NCBI RefSeq assembly: GCF_049587675.1
Contig: NZ_JBAVEJ010000088.1
Location: 1 to 37,675, forward strand
Direction: 5' to 3'
Length of the DNA stretch: 37,675 nt
From: Sulfuricaulis sp049587675
GTDB taxonomy: Bacteria > Pseudomonadota > Gammaproteobacteria > Acidiferrobacterales > Sulfurifustaceae
Both the position numbers and the translations under genes were made by a program. Numbering within the stretch: position 1 is the stretch's first letter; every line of letters begins with the position of its first letter. Below, in pieces: positions 15,543 to 23,320 of the stretch. Under the pieces are notes generated by a model. The model saw nothing but the letters and a program-made list of their open reading frames with translations, made no database searches and was not told the origin of the DNA.

Positions 15543-16302
15543 GGAATTCGGCGACGACCGGGGCGTGGTCGGAAGGCCGTTCGTGTTTCCGGGGTTCGAT
15601 ATCGATACGACAGCCGCGGCATTCCGACGCCAGGACGGCGCTGCACAAGATGTGATCGATACGCAAACCGTGATTGCGGTGGAAGGCCCCCGCGCGATAA
15701 TCCCACCAGCTGAAGCATTTATCCGGCTGGTCGAACTTCCGAAATACGTCCAGCAAACCAAGCCGGAATAAGCCCCGAAACGCGGCACGCTCTTTCTCAC
15801 TGAAAAGCACATGGCCCTCCCAGCGTTTCGGGTCGTGCACGTCGCGCTCGTCCGGCGCGATGTTGTAGTCCCCCAGCAGTGCCAGCTTCGGATGAGTTTT
15901 CAATTCTTCGGCTAGGTATTTTTCCAGCGCCACGAGCCAGGAAAGCTTGTAGGAGTATTTCTCCGACCCGACTTCCTCGCCGTTCGGCACGTACACGTTA
16001 ACCACACGCACACCGTCGATAGTTGCCGCGAGCAGGCGCTTCTGCACACCGTCCGCATTGGGCAGTGAGGTGATGATTTTTTCGGCCGTTGTTTGACTCA
16101 GCGTGGCGACACCATTGTAGGTTTTCTGGCCGGTGTAAACTGCCTGATAGCCGATATCGCGAAACGCCGCGACGGGAAAATCCACGTCGGTAATCTTGGT
16201 TTCCTGCAGGCACAGGATGTCCGGGGCCTCTTTCTGGAGCCACGCCAGGACCTGCGGCAGGCGCACGCGAATGGAATTCACATTCCATGTCGCGATTTTC
16301 AT
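15529..16302 (-). CDS. xthA: Exodeoxyribonuclease III
   Basis: The 257-aa protein is an AP endonuclease/3'-5' exonuclease of the ExoIII family for base-excision repair. Motifs in order are MKIATWNVNSIRVRLP, CLQETKITD (catalytic Glu), VNVYVPNGEEVGSEK, LLGDYNIAPDERDVHD, FSWWDYRAGAF, GLRIDHILCS and the final PSDHAPV. It is full length. Its 3' end overlaps the ApbE start. No clear Shine-Dalgarno precedes the ATG. Confidence 0.96.
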   Translation of the reverse strand: MKIATWNVNSIRVRLPQVLAWLQKEAPDILCLQETKITDVDFPVAAFRDIGYQAVYTGQKTYNGVATLSQTTAEKIITSLPNADGVQKRLLAATIDGVRVVNVYVPNGEEVGSEKYSYKLSWLVALEKYLAEELKTHPKLALLGDYNIAPDERDVHDPKRWEGHVLFSEKERAAFRGLFRLGLLDVFRKFDQPDKCFSWWDYRAGAFHRNHGLRIDHILCSAVLASECRGCRIDIEPRKHERPSDHAPVVAEFHAVS

Positions 16303-16337
16303 GGACAGGGGTATCCGGCCTTCGGCTTCAGGCCGGT

Positions 16338-16901
16338 TTAATAACGGCGGGCGGGGCGGTAACCGGAATCGCTTGAAGCCGGGGCCTTATCATTTCCCTG
16401 GCTCTCGCTCGCGGAGGGCTCAGTTGTCTCGATTTTTGGATAGCCGACCCCGTCCAGCTCACCTTCCAGCACGGATTCAACATAACCCTTCATGACTTTC
16501 TCACCGATCAAGATCGTGGGTGCCGACAAGGATCCAATTTTTTTCTTGAGGGTCTGCTGCAGTTCCGGATCGGTATTCAGGTTTTGCTCGGTAAACGGCA
16601 CCTTGCGCTTCTGCAGATAAAGGCGCGCGAGGTCGCAGGAACCGCAGTCGGGAACCGAATAAAGAACAACCGGAAATTTCTCCACGACCTTGGCGAGCTT
16701 ATCTTCCTCCTTGTGCTTGTTGCCAGTGCCGGTGCCGAGCACTTTCTCTTCGACGCGATAGCCAGCGCCCTCCGGCGGCGGCTGATCGTGATAAGAGATA
16801 CGACCTTGGCTGTCCACCCATTTGTACAGGGTGTCCGCCTGCGCCGCGGGAATTCCGATCGCCATCAGCGCCGTGACAAGCAACAGGTTTATCCGTCTCA
16901 T
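16338..16901 (-). CDS. Exported DUF4124-glutaredoxin fusion protein
   Basis: The 187-aa product has a signal peptide (cleaved near QAD, residue 22). A DUF4124 segment follows (TLYKWVDSQGRISYHDQPPP, about 24-45), then a glutaredoxin-like domain (about 77-155). The domain has the redox motif CGSC (Cys86, Cys89) in LYSVPDCGSCDLA and the SAPTILIGEKVMKGY segment carrying the cis-proline. The C-terminal tail is low-complexity. It probably acts on thiols in the periplasm. It starts three bases after the SH3 protein stop, with GAGG nine bases upstream, so the two are co-translated. Confidence 0.9.
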   Translation of the reverse strand: MRRINLLLVTALMAIGIPAAQADTLYKWVDSQGRISYHDQPPPEGAGYRVEEKVLGTGTGNKHKEEDKLAKVVEKFPVVLYSVPDCGSCDLARLYLQKRKVPFTEQNLNTDPELQQTLKKKIGSLSAPTILIGEKVMKGYVESVLEGELDGVGYPKIETTEPSASESQGNDKAPASSDSGYRPARRY

Positions 16902-16904
16902 GGT

Positions 16905-17528
16905 TTAAATCCTCAAATACATGCCGCCTGATCGTTTGCGTATGGACTCGCGCAGCCATTTAACACCGGCGGCGAAACCAATCCCTAGCATAGCAAAGGA
17001 AATTCCCAGCCACAGGTAGCTGAAGCTAAAACCGGCGTCCTTCGATGATTTGCCGACCGGCGGCGGCACGACGGGTGGCGGTACCGGCACCGGGGTCACC
17101 GTTGGCGGCATGACAGGTTTGTCCGCGACTTTCTGCTCAAGTGTTTTAATTGTTGCCGCCTGTTCTGTCGCGGTGGCCTGGGCTTTCTTGAGCTGTGCCT
17201 GCGCCTCCGCCGCCTGAGACTTGCTCCTGGCCAGATCTTCCTGAAGCTTGACCAGTTGCAATCGGGCGGGGGCGTCGGGGGTGAGAAAACGCGCCTCGAC
17301 CCAACCCACCGTCCCCTGCAGATCGCGAACTTGCACGAAATTCTCGACCCGCTCGATCGCCTCCAGGGGTGTACCGGTCTCGATGGTTTTCACCACCGCG
17401 CCGGTTTCCGTGGCTTCGGCGCGCAAGCCGATGCGCATGTGCTCGGCGACATATAAGGTTTCCGCCCGGGCGGTGGTGAAAATACCCAACATCGCCACCA
17501 CCAGCAGAGCGCGATGACTTCCTGTCAT
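16905..17528 (-). CDS. SH3-domain membrane protein (TIGR04211-like)
   Basis: The 207-aa protein has a signal peptide, a bacterial SH3 domain (TLYVAEHMRIGLRAEATETG through GTVGWVEARFL, about 20-85), a coiled coil (KLQEDLARSKSQAAEAQAQL and onward, about 93-140) and a Pro-rich linker. A C-terminal membrane helix (LWLGISFAMLGIGFAAGVKW) and a basic tail follow. This order matches the YgiM/TIGR04211 family. I placed the start at the ATG at 17528 because GGGAGG precedes it; the upstream TTG at 17543 is less likely. It starts 11 bases after the prlC stop. Confidence 0.9.
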   Translation of the reverse strand: MTGSHRALLVVAMLGIFTTARAETLYVAEHMRIGLRAEATETGAVVKTIETGTPLEAIERVENFVQVRDLQGTVGWVEARFLTPDAPARLQLVKLQEDLARSKSQAAEAQAQLKKAQATATEQAATIKTLEQKVADKPVMPPTVTPVPVPPPVVPPPVGKSSKDAGFSFSYLWLGISFAMLGIGFAAGVKWLRESIRKRSGGMYLRI

Positions 17529-17539
17529 GGTTCCTCCCG

Positions 17540-19597
17540 TCAAACCGTCAAACCGGAATGCCGCAGCAGCGCATCGATCTTCGGCGCACGGCCGCGGAAA
17601 TTCACGAACAATTCCATCGGTTCATGCGATCCCCCCTGCTCCAGAATATTCTGCAGGAATTCGAGACCGGTGGCACGATCGAATACGCCACGCTCCTCGA
17701 ACTTGCTGAACGCGTCCGCCGATAACACCTCGGCCCATTTGTAACTGTAGTAACCGGCGGCGTAGCCGCCGGCGAAAATGTGTGAAAAACCGTTCTGGAA
17801 ACGGTTGAACGCGGGGGGGATGATCACGGCCACTTCCGACCGCACTTCATCTAATAGCTGCTGCACGCTTTTTCCGCTGTCCGGTTCGTAGCCGCTGTGG
17901 AGGCGCATGTCGAACAGGGAATATTCCAACTGCCGCACGAATTGCATCCCCGATTGGAAGTTTTTGGCGGCAATCATTTTCGCATAAAGATCGGCTGGTA
18001 TCTTCGCGCCGTTCTGGTAATGCCCGGCAATGAGATCCAGCGCTTCACGTTCCCAGCACCAGTTTTCCATGAACTGGCTCGGCAATTCGACCGCGTCCCA
18101 GGCCACGCCGTTGATGCCAGCAACACCGACGTAGTCCACCCGGGTGAGCATGTGATGCAGGCTGTGTCCAAATTCGTGAAACAGCGTGATGACTTCGTCG
18201 TGGGTGAACAGCGCCGGACGACCTTCGACCGGCGGCGAGAAATTGCACACGAGATAGGCCACCGGCACCTGCACGCCGCCGGTGATGCGCTTGCGATTGA
18301 TGCACTCGTCCATCCACGCGCCACCGCGCTTGTTGGCCCGGGCATACAGGTCCATGTAAAACCGCCCGCGCACCTCACCCGCCGCGTCGCGGATTTCGTA
18401 GAAGCGCACATCCGGGTGCCACACCTCGATGCCTTTGACCTCAGTAATCTTCAGGCCATATAACCGTCCGACCACCTCAAAGACGCCGGGCACGACCCGG
18501 GTTTCCGGAAAATAGGGGCGGACGTCTTCCTGCGAGAAATAGTACTTGGCTTGCTGAAGCTTCTCGGAATAGTACGCGACGTCCCAAACCTCAAGCTGCT
18601 CCACGCCGTGCGTCTCGCGGGCGAAGCGTTTGAGCTCTTCGAAATCCTTCCACGCCGCGGGCCTGGCGCGCACTGCGAGGTCATTCAGAAAGTCCATCAC
18701 CTCGGTGACGGTCTTGGCCATACGCGTTTGCAAGGCGTACTCTGCGTAGTTCGTAAACCCGAGCAACTGCGCCGACTCACGGCGCAGCTTCAAGAGGCGC
18801 ACGATCAGTTCGCTGTTGTCCCATTTCCCCGCCGTTGGTCCCTGATCGCTCGCGCGTGTGGTAAAGGCCTCGTACATCTGTCTCCGCAGTTCGCGGTTGT
18901 CGGCATAGGTCATGAAGCCGATAAACGACGGTCCCTCGAGGATGAAGCGCCATCCTTCCAGATTTTTTTCCTGTGCGTCCTGTCTGGCCATGGCGCGCGC
19001 GGTCTCGGGCAAACCGGCCAGATCCTGTTCGTCGCTGAGACGCAAATCCCAGGCCTGGGTGGCGTCGAGCACGTTTTCCGTGAACTTGCTGGCGAGTGCC
19101 GCAATCTCCTGTTGCAGCTGTTTGAAGCGCGCCTTTTCCTGCGGCGGCAGTTCCGCGCCGGCGAGGCGAAAATCGCGCAGGGTGTTTTCGATTATCTTTT
19201 TTTGCGCCTGGGTCAGTTTTGAAAATTCCGGGCTCGCGGCGATGGTCTTGTAACCGGCGTAAAGCCGCTCGTCCTGCGCCAGTTCTGTGAAGTAGTTGGT
19301 GACCTTCGGCAGACCAGCGTTGTACGCCGCGCGCAGCGTTTCGCTGTCCATGACCGCATGCAGGTGCGACACCGGCGACCACATGCGCACGAGCCGCTCG
19401 CGCATATCCTCGATCGGCTGGGCGAATCTGTCCCAGCTGCGGACAGTCGCGGCCGCAAGCAGATTTTCCAGCGCTCGGCGATTTTCCGCCAACACCTGCT
19501 CCAGCGCCGGGCCGACGTGTTCCGGCAGAATGGCACTGAAACGGGGCGGTTGCGTGAGATCGAGCAGGGGGTTGGAGGCGAGAGAGGTGTTTTCCAT
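17540..19597 (-). CDS. prlC: Oligopeptidase A (M3 zinc metallopeptidase)
   Basis: The 685-aa cytoplasmic peptidase has the expected length of OpdA/PrlC. The zinc motif HEFGHSLHHML is at about residue 474. The conserved GVAWDAVELPSQFMENWCWE segment and the glycine/tyrosine-rich FAGGYAAGYYSYKWAEVLSAD near the C-terminus are also present. It degrades oligopeptides, including cleaved signal peptides. Its ATG lies 27 bases from the divergent srkA start. TATAAT ends eight bases before the ATG and no Shine-Dalgarno is visible, so its mRNA may be leaderless. Confidence 0.96.
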   Translation of the reverse strand: MENTSLASNPLLDLTQPPRFSAILPEHVGPALEQVLAENRRALENLLAAATVRSWDRFAQPIEDMRERLVRMWSPVSHLHAVMDSETLRAAYNAGLPKVTNYFTELAQDERLYAGYKTIAASPEFSKLTQAQKKIIENTLRDFRLAGAELPPQEKARFKQLQQEIAALASKFTENVLDATQAWDLRLSDEQDLAGLPETARAMARQDAQEKNLEGWRFILEGPSFIGFMTYADNRELRRQMYEAFTTRASDQGPTAGKWDNSELIVRLLKLRRESAQLLGFTNYAEYALQTRMAKTVTEVMDFLNDLAVRARPAAWKDFEELKRFARETHGVEQLEVWDVAYYSEKLQQAKYYFSQEDVRPYFPETRVVPGVFEVVGRLYGLKITEVKGIEVWHPDVRFYEIRDAAGEVRGRFYMDLYARANKRGGAWMDECINRKRITGGVQVPVAYLVCNFSPPVEGRPALFTHDEVITLFHEFGHSLHHMLTRVDYVGVAGINGVAWDAVELPSQFMENWCWEREALDLIAGHYQNGAKIPADLYAKMIAAKNFQSGMQFVRQLEYSLFDMRLHSGYEPDSGKSVQQLLDEVRSEVAVIIPPAFNRFQNGFSHIFAGGYAAGYYSYKWAEVLSADAFSKFEERGVFDRATGLEFLQNILEQGGSHEPMELFVNFRGRAPKIDALLRHSGLTV

Positions 19598-19604
19598 GCA
19601 GAAC

Positions 19605-19613
19605 TATTATAAC
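19605..19613. promoter_or_regulatory. Shared symmetric -10 region between prlC and srkA
   Basis: The sequence TATTATAA reads as TATAAT on the minus strand (19608-19613) and as TATTAT (from 19605) on the plus strand. It is the only AT-rich stretch in the 27-base divergent spacer. Predicted start sites fall close to both ATGs. No good -35 is seen on either strand. Confidence 0.5.
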
Positions 19614-19624
19614 GTGCCGACCTG

Positions 19625-20626
19625 ATGACCGCCCCCCACTCTGCATCCCACCCCTACGACGCGCTGACGCCCGAGATCATCCTTGAGGCCGTGGAAACCT
19701 ATGGCATGCGCTGTACCGGGGGGCTGCTCGCGCTCAACAGCTACGAAAACCGTGTCTACCGTGTGGATACCGAGGACGGCGCGCCGTACGTGGCCAAGTT
19801 CTACCGACCCGGCCGCTGGGACGAGGCCACCATCCTCGAAGAACATATCTTCGCGCAGCAGCTGGCCGAACACGAAATCCCCGCCGTGGCGCCGCTGGCG
19901 CGCCGCGATGGCGCGACGCTCAATCATCACGGCGGTTTTCGTTTTGCCGTCTTTCCGTGGCAGCCGGGACGCGCGCCGGAATTGAACTCGCGCGAGGACC
20001 GTGCCCTGCTCGGACGCTATCTCGGCCGACTGCACCGGCTGGGCGCGGCCGAGCCGTTCCGTCACCGGGCGCGCCTCGGCATCGAAGAATTCGGCCACCA
20101 GTCGGTGCGCTATCTGAAAGAGCACGATATCGTCCCGGAGGAATTGCGCGAGTCGTTCTTCGCCATCACGACTTATCTATTCCCGCCCATCGAAGCCGCG
20201 TTTCGCGCCGCCGACGATGCCGCGTGGATACGGCTACATGGCGACTGCCACCTCGGCAACATTCTTTGGACCGACACTGGCCCGCATCTGGTGGATTTCG
20301 ACGACTGCCTTACGGGCCCGGCGGTTCAGGATTTGTGGATGCTGCTCTCCGGCGAGCGCGAGGAAATGCAAATCCAACTGGCCGACGTGCTGTCCGGCTA
20401 CGGCGAGTTCATGGAATTCAATCCCGCCGAACTGCGCCTGGTGGAGCCGCTGCGCACGCTGCGGATGTTGCGCTACATGGCTTGGCTGGCCGAGCGCTGG
20501 GACGATCCCGCGTTCCCGCGCAACTTTCCCTGGTTCAACACGCGACGATACTGGGAGGAGCAGGTGCTCGCGCTCAAGCAGCAGGCCGCGGCGCTGGACG
20601 AACCGCCGCTGTCGTGGATGGCGTAG
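19625..20626 (+). CDS. srkA: Stress response Ser/Thr kinase (YihE/RdoA family)
   Basis: The 333-aa protein has an aminoglycoside-phosphotransferase-like kinase fold. Key segments are NSYENRVYRVDTEDG, YVAKFYRP with the ATP-binding Lys58, RLHGDCHLGNILW (catalytic Asp207, Asn212) and HLVDFDDCLTGP (metal-binding Asp, about 224-227). SrkA is a cytoplasmic kinase tied to envelope and oxidative stress survival. No Shine-Dalgarno precedes the ATG. The gene is divergent from prlC and is followed 29 bases later by the carbonic anhydrase gene. Confidence 0.95.
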   Translation: MTAPHSASHPYDALTPEIILEAVETYGMRCTGGLLALNSYENRVYRVDTEDGAPYVAKFYRPGRWDEATILEEHIFAQQLAEHEIPAVAPLARRDGATLNHHGGFRFAVFPWQPGRAPELNSREDRALLGRYLGRLHRLGAAEPFRHRARLGIEEFGHQSVRYLKEHDIVPEELRESFFAITTYLFPPIEAAFRAADDAAWIRLHGDCHLGNILWTDTGPHLVDFDDCLTGPAVQDLWMLLSGEREEMQIQLADVLSGYGEFMEFNPAELRLVEPLRTLRMLRYMAWLAERWDDPAFPRNFPWFNTRRYWEEQVLALKQQAAALDEPPLSWMA

Positions 20627-20642
20627 CGCGCCGGTTTTTTTC

Positions 20643-20648
20643 TATAAT
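20643..20648 (+). promoter_or_regulatory. Perfect -10 TATAAT seven bases before the yrdA ATG
   Basis: TATAAT is followed by CGCGGCC and then ATG. A start site at the usual distance would fall at or next to the A of the ATG. The region at -35 (around 20620) has no good match. Confidence 0.5.
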
Positions 20649-20655
20649 CGCGGCC

Positions 20656-21183
20656 ATGGCCATCCGTCCCTACAAGAACATCCTGCCCACAATCGGGCCC
20701 CGGGTTTACGTCGACGAGGCGGCAACCGTTATCGGCGATGTCGTCGTCGGCGAGGACACGTCTATCTGGCCCATGTGCTCGGTGCGCGGCGACGTGAATT
20801 ACATCCGCATCGGCGCGCGCACCAACATCCAGGACGGCAGCATTCTCCACGGCACGCATGATTACGAGGGCGTGCCGGGCGGCTGGGCGGTGATCGTCGG
20901 CGACGATGTCACCATCGGCCATCAGTGCATCATTCACGGCTGCACCGTCGAGTCACGTTGCCTCATCGGCATGGGTTCCGCCATCCTCGACGGCGCGATC
21001 CTGCGCGCCGGTGCCTTCCTCGGCGCCGGCAGCCTGGTCACGGAAGGCAAGGAACTCGAAGGCGGTTATCTGTGGATGGGCCGCCCGGCGAAGCGGGTGC
21101 GCGAGCTGACCGCGGAAGAAAAGGCCTGGTTCGAATACTCGGCCGGGCATTACGTGAACCTGAAAAACGATTACCTGAAGTAA
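20656..21183 (+). CDS. yrdA: Gamma-carbonic anhydrase-like hexapeptide protein
   Basis: The 175-aa left-handed beta-helix protein starts MAIRPYKNILPTIGPRVYVD. Repeating hexapeptide units run through the middle, including IGDVVVGEDTSIWPMCSVRGDV, NIQDGSILH and VTIGHQCIIHGC. His residues in LHGTHDYEG and IGHQCIIHGC correspond to the zinc ligands of Cam/YrdA-type proteins. The frame is open far upstream only because it overlaps srkA out of frame. The 3' end lies 19 bases from the convergent XRE regulator gene. Confidence 0.94.
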   Translation: MAIRPYKNILPTIGPRVYVDEAATVIGDVVVGEDTSIWPMCSVRGDVNYIRIGARTNIQDGSILHGTHDYEGVPGGWAVIVGDDVTIGHQCIIHGCTVESRCLIGMGSAILDGAILRAGAFLGAGSLVTEGKELEGGYLWMGRPAKRVRELTAEEKAWFEYSAGHYVNLKNDYLK

Positions 21184-21202
21184 GCGAGGCCGCCCTTCCG
21201 TC

Positions 21203-21673
21203 TCAGCGTTTTGCGCGCGGTTTCCGCCGCGCCGGTTTTCTTTTCCCCGCCCCCCCCTCCGTCGAAACCAGGGTGGATACGATCGCCTGCGCGTGACTGC
21301 GCTGTTGCGGCTTGAGACGGCGGTATTTTTCCAGCAGTTTTTGCTCTTCCTTCGACAGCGCGGCAGGTCCCTTCCGCTCCACCCGGTAAGCCCCGGCCTC
21401 TTCCGCCACGCGGTTCAGATTGGTCGAAGCCACGCCGGTGAGGATGTACTGCACGTCCATGCCCAGCCGGGCGCAGGCGGAAAGCAGGTCCGCCGGAATC
21501 GGCGTGCCGCGGCCGCCCGGTCTCTCGTAGTTGATCACCGTCCATTTGGTCACTCCCAGCGATTCAGCCAGTGCCGTCTGGCTCAGGCCGAGTCGGGTGC
21601 GCTCTTCCCTCAGTCGTCCCGGTGATGAACTTTTTACACTACCTGTATTGACAGGTGTAATTTTTTGCACCAT
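21203..21673 (-). CDS. XRE-family repressor, phage-type
   Basis: The 156-aa protein has an N-terminal helix-turn-helix (RLREERTRLGLSQTALAESL through GVTKWTVINYE, about 20-50). A short DVQYILTGVAS segment common in prophage regulators and a Lys/Arg-rich tail follow. It lacks an S24 peptidase domain, so self-cleavage in an SOS response is not expected. The gene is divergent from a Ner-like protein gene, with a 73-base spacer. A palindrome (ACCTGT-ATTG-ACAGGT) lies inside its first codons. The exact start is uncertain, because other starts within the first 20 residues are possible. Confidence 0.88.
   Translation of the reverse strand: MVQKITPVNTGSVKSSSPGRLREERTRLGLSQTALAESLGVTKWTVINYERPGGRGTPIPADLLSACARLGMDVQYILTGVASTNLNRVAEEAGAYRVERKGPAALSKEEQKLLEKYRRLKPQQRSHAQAIVSTLVSTEGGAGKRKPARRKPRAKR
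21641..21656. promoter_or_regulatory. Candidate operator palindrome at the repressor 5' end
   Basis: ACCTGT, ATTG, ACAGGT is a perfect 6-4-6 inverted repeat. TTACA and TGTAA extend it imperfectly on the two sides. It overlaps the first codons of the XRE gene, a typical place for autorepression. Confidence 0.5.
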
Positions 21674-21703
21674 GCTTTCTTGACAAGGACATGAAAATGT
21701 AAT

Positions 21704-21719
21704 GCTGAATAACTTCAGC
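21704..21719. promoter_or_regulatory. Candidate operator palindrome in the divergent spacer
   Basis: GCTGAA, TAAC, TTCAGC is a perfect 6-4-6 inverted repeat between the XRE and Ner-like genes. A TTGACA-like -35 for the plus strand lies at 21680-21685; the matching -10 is weak. Confidence 0.5.
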
Positions 21720-21746
21720 TAAATCCTAACACAGGGAAGAACAAGA

Positions 21747-22016
21747 ATGGATTACCTGGATATGAAATACGCGCTTGCCAAAAAGGGCTATACCCTTACC
21801 CGGGTGGCCGAAGAACTGGGTCTGTTCGGACCGCAATCCGTGCAACAGGTGCTGACGCGCAAATACATCAGCGCCCGCGTCGAAAAACGCGTTTCCGATA
21901 TCACCGGCATTCCGCTGGAAGTGCTTTTCCCGGGCCGCTATCTGCCGACGAAACCGCACCGGCACGCGGACGTTTCGAATCAGCTTGATAAAAACCGTAA
22001 CAGCGGACGGACGTGA
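21747..22016 (+). CDS. Ner/Nlp-like DNA-binding protein
   Basis: The 89-aa protein matches the pattern of the Mu Ner/Nlp family across about residues 5-65: ALAKKGYTLTRVAEELGL, VQQVLTRKYIS and a closing GIPLEVLFPGRY, close to the family's IWPSRY ending. GGAAGA precedes the ATG. Ner proteins repress early phage promoters next to a divergent c repressor, the arrangement seen here. The basic tail after residue 65 is not conserved. Function in this host is not known. Confidence 0.85.
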   Translation: MDYLDMKYALAKKGYTLTRVAEELGLFGPQSVQQVLTRKYISARVEKRVSDITGIPLEVLFPGRYLPTKPHRHADVSNQLDKNRNSGRT

Positions 22017-22077
22017 AGTACGAATCAAGCTGAACATGTATGGCGAATTTCACTCATTGCCTGAACCAGGGGGAGAC

Positions 22078-22278
22078 ATGTCGAGACCGTTCCGCAAACT
22101 TGATCCCGAGAAAGTCATCAAACTCAAACGCCAGGGCTTATCGAATTCCCTGATCGCCCAGCGTCTGGGTGTGACACAGGGCGCGGTTTACCACGTATTG
22201 CGCAAAATGGATATCACCGGTGGGTGCGACACCGACATGGTGCCCGGTGCTCTCGCGCGTGTTAGTGACAATTATTGA
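22078..22278 (+). CDS. Small helix-turn-helix protein
   Basis: The 66-aa product starts at the ATG at 22078 because GGGGGAG lies just upstream. A TTG start at 21985 would overlap the Ner-like gene and is less likely; an ATG at 22036 has no ribosome site. The core LDPEKVIKLKRQGLSNSLIA followed by QRLGVTQGAVYHVLRKM is a resolvase/Hin-type HTH without a catalytic domain. It is 61 bases downstream of the Ner-like gene and probably co-transcribed. No enzyme domain is attached. Confidence 0.75.
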   Translation: MSRPFRKLDPEKVIKLKRQGLSNSLIAQRLGVTQGAVYHVLRKMDITGGCDTDMVPGALARVSDNY

Positions 22279-22381
22279 CCCGGCACGATAGTTCATGATG
22301 GCGGCCGCTGATGACTTGGATCCCGGGCCGGTTGAATGACAACCCGCCACAGAGAATCAAGAAATTCATGCCGCCAAAAAA

Positions 22382-23221
22382 TTAACCCCCCTTCCGCATG
22401 GCGGCAATCACGTGTTTCGTCTCCGGCCGCACGCCACGCCAGAGCAGATACGATTCCGCTGCCTGCTCCACCAGCATCCCGAGGCCGTCGGCGGCGGTTG
22501 CGGCGCCGTGCAGCATAGCCCACTCCAGGAACGGCGTGGGCTTGTCACCGTACATCATGTCGTAGGCGACCGCCCCGGAGGTGAACAGGTTCACCGGCAG
22601 CGGCGGCACCTCGCCTTTCAAACTTGCGCTCGTGCCATTGATCACGACATCGAAGCGCTTGCCGACAAGATCGTCGTAGCCAACGGCCTCGACCTTGCCG
22701 ATATGCGCGAAGGTCTTGGCAAGTTCCTTCGCCTTGGAAACCGTGCGGTTGGCGATGACGAGCACGGCGGGATTCTGCTTGAGCAGCGGCCCGAGCGCGC
22801 CGCGGGCGGCGCCGCCCGCGCCCAGCACCAGAATTTTTTTGCTTCGCAGGAGAATGTTCAGGTTCTTCGTCAGGTCATGCACCAGGCCGGTGCCGTCGGT
22901 GTTGTCGCCGAATATTTTTCCGTCGGGCTCGAAACGGATCGTGTTGACCGCGCCTGAGAGCTTCGCGCGATCGCTCAGATTGTCCGCGAGCCGATACGCC
23001 TCGAGTTTGAACGGCACGGTGATGTTGAGCCCCTTGCCGCCCTCGGCGCGAAACTGCTCGACCGCCTCGACAAAACCGTCGGTATCGACCCACAAGGCGG
23101 TGTATTCGATGTTATGACCGAACTGGTGCGCAAACTGCTTGTGTATCACCGGCGACTTGCTGTGGGCGACGGGATTGCCCATCACCGCGTAACGCGCCGG
23201 GGTTGTGTCTTTTTCCGCCAT
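22382..23221 (-). CDS. aroE: Shikimate dehydrogenase (NADP+)
   Basis: The 279-aa enzyme reduces 3-dehydroshikimate in aromatic amino acid synthesis. The start is MAEKDTTPARYAVMGNP at 23221. A longer frame upstream has no family match. Motifs are NPVAHSKSPVIH, LNITVPFK (catalytic Lys), NTIRF, GDNTDGTGL (catalytic Asp), the NADP loop LGAGGAARGA and ANRTVSKAKEL. Full length. It is about 100 bases from the antiporter gene upstream on the same strand. Confidence 0.95.
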   Translation of the reverse strand: MAEKDTTPARYAVMGNPVAHSKSPVIHKQFAHQFGHNIEYTALWVDTDGFVEAVEQFRAEGGKGLNITVPFKLEAYRLADNLSDRAKLSGAVNTIRFEPDGKIFGDNTDGTGLVHDLTKNLNILLRSKKILVLGAGGAARGALGPLLKQNPAVLVIANRTVSKAKELAKTFAHIGKVEAVGYDDLVGKRFDVVINGTSASLKGEVPPLPVNLFTSGAVAYDMMYGDKPTPFLEWAMLHGAATAADGLGMLVEQAAESYLLWRGVRPETKHVIAAMRKGG

Positions 23222-23320
23222 AATTACCGCCGTTCCAACCTCAAAATCCAGGCGGCCTATTCTAGGCCATTGCCCGCCGACCAGCACGAGGATGGCGTCC
23301 AGCGCCACGGAATCCGGTGG

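Noticed and set aside
15543..15812. N-terminal extension of ApbE
   Set aside because: It lies inside xthA in another frame and has no ApbE features.
19957..20655. Upstream extension of the YrdA frame
   Set aside because: It is the third reading frame of srkA. The hexapeptide protein starts at MAIRPYKN.
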